DNA from: Cinnamomum chago
Taxonomy: Eukaryota; Streptophyta; Magnoliopsida; Laurales; Lauraceae
DNA length: 64,000 bases
Direction: 5' to 3'
NCBI GenBank assembly: GCA_038049695.1
Contig: CP142461.1
Span: forward strand, 24,993,001 to 25,057,000
The translations under genes and the position numbers were made by a program. Below are positions 1-10,600 of this stretch, in pieces (position 1 is the stretch's first letter; each line of letters opens with the position of its first letter). A model generated the notes under the pieces. The model did no database searches, had not been told where the DNA came from, and saw only the letters and a program-made list of their open reading frames with translations.

Positions 1-440
1 GACCGAGAACACTGCAGGGCAAATGGACAGTTTTTGAACTGTTTCAGGCCAACGGTCAGAAATATGACCGTTGTGCTTTCTCGGTCGACCGAGACCTGTG
101 TCTAGGTCGACCGAGAACTAGCCGTTGGCATCTTTTTGGCTATAAAGTCCATTCATTTCCAACCTTTTTCAAGGCTTGAACTATGTACTTTTAAATCCAT
201 TTTAGAGTGATTGATTTTATAGTCACATCCTTTAATCTCAATTGATATGTTTGTTTCAATTGATATCCATGATTGCTTCTCCCATTAGACCTAGCTCTCT
301 TTTGGTAATTTGATCATATTGTGCTTAATAGTTAAATGAATCTAATCCTTTCCTTGAAGTTAACCCTCACTTGGTTAAACCATCTTCTTCTTGCATTTAA
401 TAGTTATATCTTGTCAAAGTTTGACAAAAGAAGAGAATGG

Positions 441-1048
441 ATTGAGGGGGAGTGTAAACCTTCATAGGAAGAATTAGTTTTGATCAAATTCACCCTTGGA
501 ATGCTAATGAGCCCTTAGAGTTAACTTACATACATGATAGCCTGTTATGTTTTTCATTTTCGATTACATTTGTTAACAGGTGCTACTAAATGTATTCTTC
601 TTGTCTCATGTGTGTAGGTACCTTTGCAATTTAATGTCAAAGGGGGAGAGAGAGTTCAAGTGTGACTCAAAGATCTCCTACTCATCAAAGGGGGAGAGAT
701 TTCGAGAGTTCAAGTACTCGAAGATCTCCTATCCATCAAAGGGGGAGAAAGCTTTCAAGTTCTCAAGAGGAGAAAGAAGCATGGTCAAAGGGGGAGAGCA
801 ATTAGAAGAAAGAAAGCTTGGAGCTAAAGAAGATGCTTGGCCATAGAGAGGAAGATGATAAGAAAGCTTGAAGAATGATCAAGCACCAAGCATCAAGAAG
901 ATTGAAGAAAAGAGCCCAAGAGCCCAAGCTAAGAGAAGGAGCATCCAAGAAGAAGATTTCAAGACTTGTCCAGCTGAGGGGGAGCTGAAGACAGAGTGTG
1001 TAATTTCAATGATGAGTAAGTTGCCATCAAATTGCAAAGGGGGAGATT
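441..1048 (+). promoter_or_regulatory. Cluster of polypurine-tract-like motifs, unit 1
   Basis: The motif AAAGGGGGAGA occurs at about 639, 688, 738 and 787, with weaker TGAGGGGGAG forms near 444 and 975. A final AAAGGGGGAGATTG (about 1035-1048) directly precedes the LTR start TGTTAGG. The last is in the position of the polypurine tract that primes plus-strand synthesis in LTR retrotransposons. The upstream copies are extra candidate primers, as is typical of Sireviruses. The whole cluster recurs in all seven units. Confidence 0.7.
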
Positions 1049-1564
1049 GTTAGGTATTTTGTTTTTGCAATTTGACGGATGCATTTGCATATTGGCATCA
1101 TTTGAATTCACACACATGCATTGATTTAAAATATCTCGAAATCTAGTTTTACCCATGCATAGCTTTTAAGATTTGGAAAAGCTTTTGTTTTATGCATGTT
1201 TTGGTTTTAAACTTGGATGCATTGGTTTTAGAACCCAAAACTCTTTTGAAAACCTATTTCCTTGTGCACTACATTTGGAAAATCATCTTGTGTATTTAGG
1301 TTTAAGTCTTGCATACATTCTTCACAAAAAGAATCATTTTGTATGCAATTTCATTTGAAAAGAGTTGTATTCAAATCAAGCTAGCCCTTGGTTTTAATCT
1401 TGTGAATCATTTTAGGCTTTGTGTTTCTCATGTTTTTAAACATCTTAGAATACCTTAAAACATGTTATTTAAGCTTGATTTAGTGGCCAAAAGATCCACC
1501 AAAGAAAAACTTTGAAAATGGAAAAAGTTGGAATTTTGGCCCAGGGACTCGCCCGACAGTGTCG

Positions 1565-1777
1565 TCGGTCGACCGAGCCCTGTGTCTCGGTCGACCGAGA
1601 ACACTGCAGGGCAAATGGACAGTTTTTGAACTGTTTCAGGCCAACGGTCAGAAATATGACCGTTGTGCTTTCTCGGTCGACCGAGACCTGTGTCTAGGTC
1701 GACCGAGAACTAGCCGTTGGCATCTTTTTGGCTATAAAGTCCATTCATTTCCAACCTTTTTCAAGGCTTGAACTATG
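1565..1777 (+). promoter_or_regulatory. U3 core promoter repeated in every array unit
   Basis: Representative unit; the same block recurs at +1592n. It holds four copies of a 12-bp palindrome: TCGGTCGACCGA at 1565, 1587 and 1673, and TAGGTCGACCGA at 1695. Both pairs are spaced exactly 22 bp. Between the pairs is a perfect inverted repeat, CAACGGTCA (1642-1650) and TGACCGTTG (1657-1665). A further CCGTTGG lies before TATAAA (1733-1738). By usual plant spacing transcription would start near 1765, so the repeat breakpoint at about 1777 falls close to the U3/R border. TATA boxes recur at 141, 1733, 3325, 4917, 6509, 8101, 9693 and 11285. Promoter function is inferred from LTR position and motifs, not shown. 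Confidence 0.7.
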
Positions 1778-4700
1778 TACTTTTAAATCCATTTTAGAGT
1801 GATTGATTTTATAGTCACATCCTTTAATCTCAATTGATATGTTTGTTTCAATTGATATCCATGATTGCTTCTCCCATTAGACCTAGCTCTCTTTTGGTAA
1901 TTTGATCATATTGTGCTTAATAGTTAAATGAATCTAATCCTTTCCTTGAAGTTAACCCTCACTTGGTTAAACCATCTTCTTCTTGCATTTAATAGTTATA
2001 TCTTGTCAAAGTTTGACAAAAGAAGAGAATGGATTGAGGGGGAGTGTAAACCTTCATAGGAAGAATTAGTTTTGATCAAATTCACCCTTGGAATGCTAAT
2101 GAGCCCTTAGAGTTAACTTACATACATGATAGCCTGTTATGTTTTTCATTTTCGATTACATTTGTTAACAGGTGCTACTAAATGTATTCTTCTTGTCTCA
2201 TGTGTGTAGGTACCTTTGCAATTTAATGTCAAAGGGGGAGAGAGAGTTCAAGTGTGACTCAAAGATCTCCTACTCATCAAAGGGGGAGAGATTTCGAGAG
2301 TTCAAGTACTCGAAGATCTCCTATCCATCAAAGGGGGAGAAAGCTTTCAAGTTCTCAAGAGGAGAAAGAAGCATGGTCAAAGGGGGAGAGCAATTAGAAG
2401 AAAGAAAGCTTGGAGCTAAAGAAGATGCTTGGCCATAGAGAGGAAGATGATAAGAAAGCTTGAAGAATGATCAAGCACCAAGCATCAAGAAGATTGAAGA
2501 AAAGAGCCCAAGAGCCCAAGCTAAGAGAAGGAGCATCCAAGAAGAAGATTTCAAGACTTGTCCAGCTGAGGGGGAGCTGAAGACAGAGTGTGTAATTTCA
2601 ATGATGAGTAAGTTGCCATCAAATTGCAAAGGGGGAGATTGTTAGGTATTTTGTTTTTGCAATTTGACGGATGCATTTGCATATTGGCATCATTTGAATT
2701 CACACACATGCATTGATTTAAAATATCTCGAAATCTAGTTTTACCCATGCATAGCTTTTAAGATTTGGAAAAGCTTTTGTTTTATGCATGTTTTGGTTTT
2801 AAACTTGGATGCATTGGTTTTAGAACCCAAAACTCTTTTGAAAACCTATTTCCTTGTGCACTACATTTGGAAAATCATCTTGTGTATTTAGGTTTAAGTC
2901 TTGCATACATTCTTCACAAAAAGAATCATTTTGTATGCAATTTCATTTGAAAAGAGTTGTATTCAAATCAAGCTAGCCCTTGGTTTTAATCTTGTGAATC
3001 TTTTTAGGCTTTGTGTTTCTCATGTTTTTAAACATCTTAGAATACCTTAAAACATGTTATTTAAGCTTGATTTAGTGGCCAAAAGATCCACCAAAGAAAA
3101 ACTTTGAAAATGGAAAAAGTTGGAATTTTGGCCCAGGGACTCGCCCGACAGTGTCGTCGGTCGACCGAGCCCTGTGTCTCGGTCGACCGAGAACACTGCA
3201 GGGCAAATGGACAGTTTTTGAACTGTTTCAGGCCAACGGTCAGAAATATGACCGTTGTGCTTTCTCGGTCGACCGAGACCTGTGTCTAGGTCGACCGAGA
3301 ACTAGCCGTTGGCATCTTTTTGGCTATAAAGTCCATTCATTTCCAACCTTTTTCAAGGCTTGAACTATGTACTTTTAAATCCATTTTAGAGTGATTGATT
3401 TTATAGTCACATCCTTTAATCTCAATTGATATGTTTGTTTCAATTGATATCCATGATTGCTTCTCCCATTAGACCTAGCTCTCTTTTGGTAATTTGATCA
3501 TATTGTGCTTAATAGTTAAATGAATCTAATCCTTTCCTTGAAGTTAACCCTCACTTGGTTAAACCATCTTCTTCTTGCATTTAATAGTTATATCTTGTCA
3601 AAGTTTGACAAAAGAAGAGAATGGATTGAGGGGGAGTGTAAACCTTCATAGGAAGAATTAGTTTTGATCAAATTCACCCTTGGAATGCTAATGAGCCCTT
3701 AGAGTTAACTTACATACATGATAGCCTGTTATGTTTTTCATTTTCGATTACATTTGTTAACAGGTGCTACTAAAGGTATTCTTCTTGTCTCATGTGTGTA
3801 GGTACCTTTGCAATTTAATGTCAAAGGGGGAGAGAGAGTTCAAGTGTGACTCAAAGATCTCCTACTCATCAAAGGGGGAGAGATTTCGAGAGTTCAAGTA
3901 CTCGAAGATCTCCTATCCATCAAAGGGGGAGAAAGCTTTCAAGTTCTCAAGAGGAGAAAGAAGCATGGTCAAAGGGGGAGAGCAATTAGAAGAAAGAAAG
4001 CTTGGAGCTAAAGAAGATGCTTGGCCATAGAGAGGAAGATGATAAGAAAGCTTGAAGAATGATCAAGCACCAAGCATCAAGAAGATTGAAGAAAAGAGCC
4101 CAAGAGCCCAAGCTAAGAGAAGGAGCATCCAAGAAGAAGATTTCAAGACTTGTCCAGCTGAGGGGGAGCTGAAGACAGAGTGTGTAATTTCAATGATGAG
4201 TAAGTTGCCATCAAATTGCAAAGGGGGAGATTGTTAGGTATTTTGTTTTTGCAATTTGACGGATGCATTTGCATATTGGCATCATTTGAATTCACACACA
4301 TGCATTGATTTAAAATATCTCGAAATCTAGTTTTACCCATGCATAGCTTTTAAGATTTGGAAAAGCTTTTGTTTTATGCATGTTTTGGTTTTAAACTTGG
4401 ATGCATTGGTTTTAGAACCCAAAACTCTTTTGAAAACCTATTTCCTTGTGCACTACATTTGGAAAATCATCTTGTGTATTTAGGTTTAAGTCTTGCATAC
4501 ATTCTTCACAAAAAGAATCATTTTGTATGCAATTTCATTTGAAAAGAGTTGTATTCAAATCAAGCTAGCCCTTGGTTTTAATCTTGTGAATCATTTTAGG
4601 CTTTGTGTTTCTCATGTTTTTAAACATCTTAGAATACCTTAAAACATGTTATTTAAGCTTGATTTAGTGGCCAAAAGATCCACCAAAGAAAAACTTTGAA

Positions 4701-7700
4701 AATGGAAAAAGTTGGAATTTTGGCCCAGGGACTCGCCCGACAGTGTCGTCGGTCGACCGAGCCCTGTGTCTCGGTCGACCGAGAACACTGCAGGGCAAAT
4801 GGACAGTTTTTGAACTGTTTCAGGCCAACGGTCAGAAATATGACCGTTGTGCTTTCTCGGTCGACCGAGACCTGTGTCTAGGTCGACCGAGAACTAGCCG
4901 TTGGCATCTTTTTGGCTATAAAGTCCATTCATTTCCAACCTTTTTCAAGGCTTGAACTATGTACTTTTAAATCCATTTTAGAGTGATTGATTTTATAGTC
5001 ACATCCTTTAATCTCAATTGATATGTTTGTTTCAATTGATATCCATGATTGCTTCTCCCATTAGACCTAGCTCTCTTTTGGTAATTTGATCATATTGTGC
5101 TTAATAGTTAAATGAATCTAATCCTTTCCTTGAAGTTAACCCTCACTTGGTTAAACCATCTTCTTCTTGCATTTAATAGTTATATCTTGTCAAAGTTTGA
5201 CAAAAGAAGAGAATGGATTGAGGGGGAGTGTAAACCTTCATAGGAAGAATTAGTTTTGATCAAATTCACCCTTGGAATGCTAATGAGCCCTTAGAGTTAA
5301 CTTACATACATGATAGCCTGTTATGTTTTTCATTTTCGATTACATTTGTTAACAGGTGCTACTAAATGTATTCTTCTTGTCTCATGTGTGTAGGTACCTT
5401 TGCAATTTAATGTCAAAGGGGGAGAGAGAGTTCAAGTGTGACTCAAAGATCTCCTACTCATCAAAGGGGGAGAGATTTCGAGAGTTCAAGTACTCGAAGA
5501 TCTCCTATCCATCAAAGGGGGAGAAAGCTTTCAAGTTCTCAAGAGGAGAAAGAAGCATGGTCAAAGGGGGAGAGCAATTAGAAGAAAGAAAGCTTGGAGC
5601 TAAAGAAGATGCTTGGCCATAGAGAGGAAGATGATAAGAAAGCTTGAAGAATGATCAAGCACCAAGCATCAAGAAGATTGAAGAAAAGAGCCCAAGAGCC
5701 CAAGCTAAGAGAAGGAGCATCCAAGAAGAAGATTTCAAGACTTGTCCAGCTGAGGGGGAGCTGAAGACAGAGTGTGTAATTTCAATGATGAGTAAGTTGC
5801 CATCAAATTGCAAAGGGGGAGATTGTTAGGTATTTTGTTTTTGCAATTTGACGGATGCATTTGCATATTGGCATCATTTGAATTCACACACATGCATTGA
5901 TTTAAAATATCTCGAAATCTAGTTTTACCCATGCATAGCTTTTAAGATTTGGAAAAGCTTTTGTTTTATGCATGTTTTGGTTTTAAACTTGGATGCATTG
6001 GTTTTAGAACCCAAAACTCTTTTGAAAACCTATTTCCTTGTGCACTACATTTGGAAAATCATCTTGTGTATTTAGGTTTAAGTCTTGCATACATTCTTCA
6101 CAAAAAGAATCATTTTGTATGCAATTTCATTTGAAAAGAGTTGTATTCAAATCAAGCTAGCCCTTGGTTTTAATCTTGTGAATCTTTTTAGGCTTTGTGT
6201 TTCTCATGTTTTTAAACATCTTAGAATACCTTAAAACATGTTATTTAAGCTTGATTTAGTGGCCAAAAGATCCACCAAAGAAAAACTTTGAAAATGGAAA
6301 AAGTTGGAATTTTGGCCCAGGGACTCGCCCGACAGTGTCGTCGGTCGACCGAGCCCTGTGTCTCGGTCGACCGAGAACACTGCAGGGCAAATGGACAGTT
6401 TTTGAACTGTTTCAGGCCAACGGTCAGAAATATGACCGTTGTGCTTTCTCGGTCGACCGAGACCTGTGTCTAGGTCGACCGAGAACTAGCCGTTGGCATC
6501 TTTTTGGCTATAAAGTCCATTCATTTCCAACCTTTTTCAAGGCTTGAACTATGTACTTTTAAATCCATTTTAGAGTGATTGATTTTATAGTCACATCCTT
6601 TAATCTCAATTGATATGTTTGTTTCAATTGATATCCATGATTGCTTCTCCCATTAGACCTAGCTCTCTTTTGGTAATTTGATCATATTGTGCTTAATAGT
6701 TAAATGAATCTAATCCTTTCCTTGAAGTTAACCCTCACTTGGTTAAACCATCTTCTTCTTGCATTTAATAGTTATATCTTGTCAAAGTTTGACAAAAGAA
6801 GAGAATGGATTGAGGGGGAGTGTAAACCTTCATAGGAAGAATTAGTTTTGATCAAATTCACCCTTGGAATGCTAATGAGCCCTTAGAGTTAACTTACATA
6901 CATGATAGCCTGTTATGTTTTTCATTTTCGATTACATTTGTTAACAGGTGCTACTAAAGGTATTCTTCTTGTCTCATGTGTGTAGGTACCTTTGCAATTT
7001 AATGTCAAAGGGGGAGAGAGAGTTCAAGTGTGACTCAAAGATCTCCTACTCATCAAAGGGGGAGAGATTTCGAGAGTTCAAGTACTCGAAGATCTCCTAT
7101 CCATCAAAGGGGGAGAAAGCTTTCAAGTTCTCAAGAGGAGAAAGAAGCATGGTCAAAGGGGGAGAGCAATTAGAAGAAAGAAAGCTTGGAGCTAAAGAAG
7201 ATGCTTGGCCATAGAGAGGAAGATGATAAGAAAGCTTGAAGAATGATCAAGCACCAAGCATCAAGAAGATTGAAGAAAAGAGCCCAAGAGCCCAAGCTAA
7301 GAGAAGGAGCATCCAAGAAGAAGATTTCAAGACTTGTCCAGCTGAGGGGGAGCTGAAGACAGAGTGTGTAATTTCAATGATGAGTAAGTTGCCATCAAAT
7401 TGCAAAGGGGGAGATTGTTAGGTATTTTGTTTTTGCAATTTGACGGATGCATTTGCATATTGGCATCATTTGAATTCACACACATGCATTGATTTAAAAT
7501 ATCTCGAAATCTAGTTTTACCCATGCATAGCTTTTAAGATTTGGAAAAGCTTTTGTTTTATGCATGTTTTGGTTTTAAACTTGGATGCATTGGTTTTAGA
7601 ACCCAAAACTCTTTTGAAAACCTATTTCCTTGTGCACTACATTTGGAAAATCATCTTGTGTATTTAGGTTTAAGTCTTGCATACATTCTTCACAAAAAGA

Positions 7701-10600
7701 ATCATTTTGTATGCAATTTCATTTGAAAAGAGTTGTATTCAAATCAAGCTAGCCCTTGGTTTTAATCTTGTGAATCATTTTAGGCTTTGTGTTTCTCATG
7801 TTTTTAAACATCTTAGAATACCTTAAAACATGTTATTTAAGCTTGATTTAGTGGCCAAAAGATCCACCAAAGAAAAACTTTGAAAATGGAAAAAGTTGGA
7901 ATTTTGGCCCAGGGACTCGCCCGACAGTGTCGTCGGTCGACCGAGCCCTGTGTCTCGGTCGACCGAGAACACTGCAGGGCAAATGGACAGTTTTTGAACT
8001 GTTTCAGGCCAACGGTCAGAAATATGACCGTTGTGCTTTCTCGGTCGACCGAGACCTGTGTCTAGGTCGACCGAGAACTAGCCGTTGGCATCTTTTTGGC
8101 TATAAAGTCCATTCATTTCCAACCTTTTTCAAGGCTTGAACTATGTACTTTTAAATCCATTTTAGAGTGATTGATTTTATAGTCACATCCTTTAATCTCA
8201 ATTGATATGTTTGTTTCAATTGATATCCATGATTGCTTCTCCCATTAGACCTAGCTCTCTTTTGGTAATTTGATCATATTGTGCTTAATAGTTAAATGAA
8301 TCTAATCCTTTCCTTGAAGTTAACCCTCACTTGGTTAAACCATCTTCTTCTTGCATTTAATAGTTATATCTTGTCAAAGTTTGACAAAAGAAGAGAATGG
8401 ATTGAGGGGGAGTGTAAACCTTCATAGGAAGAATTAGTTTTGATCAAATTCACCCTTGGAATGCTAATGAGCCCTTAGAGTTAACTTACATACATGATAG
8501 CCTGTTATGTTTTTCATTTTCGATTACATTTGTTAACAGGTGCTACTAAATGTATTCTTCTTGTCTCATGTGTGTAGGTACCTTTGCAATTTAATGTCAA
8601 AGGGGGAGAGAGAGTTCAAGTGTGACTCAAAGATCTCCTACTCATCAAAGGGGGAGAGATTTCGAGAGTTCAAGTACTCGAAGATCTCCTATCCATCAAA
8701 GGGGGAGAAAGCTTTCAAGTTCTCAAGAGGAGAAAGAAGCATGGTCAAAGGGGGAGAGCAATTAGAAGAAAGAAAGCTTGGAGCTAAAGAAGATGCTTGG
8801 CCATAGAGAGGAAGATGATAAGAAAGCTTGAAGAATGATCAAGCACCAAGCATCAAGAAGATTGAAGAAAAGAGCCCAAGAGCCCAAGCTAAGAGAAGGA
8901 GCATCCAAGAAGAAGATTTCAAGACTTGTCCAGCTGAGGGGGAGCTGAAGACAGAGTGTGTAATTTCAATGATGAGTAAGTTGCCATCAAATTGCAAAGG
9001 GGGAGATTGTTAGGTATTTTGTTTTTGCAATTTGACGGATGCATTTGCATATTGGCATCATTTGAATTCACACACATGCATTGATTTAAAATATCTCGAA
9101 ATCTAGTTTTACCCATGCATAGCTTTTAAGATTTGGAAAAGCTTTTGTTTTATGCATGTTTTGGTTTTAAACTTGGATGCATTGGTTTTAGAACCCAAAA
9201 CTCTTTTGAAAACCTATTTCCTTGTGCACTACATTTGGAAAATCATCTTGTGTATTTAGGTTTAAGTCTTGCATACATTCTTCACAAAAAGAATCATTTT
9301 GTATGCAATTTCATTTGAAAAGAGTTGTATTCAAATCAAGCTAGCCCTTGGTTTTAATCTTGTGAATCATTTTAGGCTTTGTGTTTCTCATGTTTTTAAA
9401 CATCTTAGAATACCTTAAAACATGTTATTTAAGCTTGATTTAGTGGCCAAAAGATCCACCAAAGAAAAACTTTGAAAATGGAAAAAGTTGGAATTTTGGC
9501 CCAGGGACTCGCCCGACAGTGTCGTCGGTCGACCGAGCCCTGTGTCTCGGTCGACCGAGAACACTGCAGGGCAAATGGACAGTTTTTGAACTGTTTCAGG
9601 CCAACGGTCAGAAATATGACCGTTGTGCTTTCTCGGTCGACCGAGACCTGTGTCTAGGTCGACCGAGAACTAGCCGTTGGCATCTTTTTGGCTATAAAGT
9701 CCATTCATTTCCAACCTTTTTCAAGGCTTGAACTATGTACTTTTAAATCCATTTTAGAGTGATTGATTTTATAGTCACATCCTTTAATCTCAATTGATAT
9801 GTTTGTTTCAATTGATATCCATGATTGCTTCTCCCATTAGACCTAGCTCTCTTTTGGTAATTTGATCATATTGTGCTTAATAGTTAAATGAATCTAATCC
9901 TTTCCTTGAAGTTAACCCTCACTTGGTTAAACCATCTTCTTCTTGCATTTAATAGTTATATCTTGTCAAAGTTTGACAAAAGAAGAGAATGGATTGAGGG
10001 GGAGTGTAAACCTTCATAGGAAGAATTAGTTTTGATCAAATTCACCCTTGGAATGCTAATGAGCCCTTAGAGTTAACTTACATACATGATAGCCTGTTAT
10101 GTTTTTCATTTTCGATTACATTTGTTAACAGGTGCTACTAAATGTATTCTTCTTGTCTCATGTGTGTAGGTACCTTTGCAATTTAATGTCAAAGGGGGAG
10201 AGAGAGTTCAAGTGTGACTCAAAGATCTCCTACTCATCAAAGGGGGAGAGATTTCGAGAGTTCAAGTACTCGAAGATCTCCTATCCATCAAAGGGGGAGA
10301 AAGCTTTCAAGTTCTCAAGAGGAGAAAGAAGCATGGTCAAAGGGGGAGAGCAATTAGAAGAAAGAAAGCTTGGAGCTAAAGAAGATGCTTGGCCATAGAG
10401 AGGAAGATGATAAGAAAGCTTGAAGAATGATCAAGCACCAAGCATCAAGAAGATTGAAGAAAAGAGCCCAAGAGCCCAAGCTAAGAGAAGGAGCATCCAA
10501 GAAGAAGATTTCAAGACTTGTCCAGCTGAGGGGGAGCTGAAGACAGAGTGTGTAATTTCAATGATGAGTAAGTTGCCATCAAATTGCAAAGGGGGAGATT

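Noticed and set aside
580..846. Seven identical 88-residue open frames, one per 1592-bp unit, as a peptide gene family
   Set aside because: They start at GTG, are rich in Lys/Gly/Glu because they translate the purine tracts, match no family I know, and recur only because the DNA unit recurs.
1565..1706. GTCGAC (SalI) palindromes as cloning linkers
   Set aside because: They are embedded in longer 12-bp palindromes with diverged flanks in several LTRs at fixed spacing, not at clone ends.
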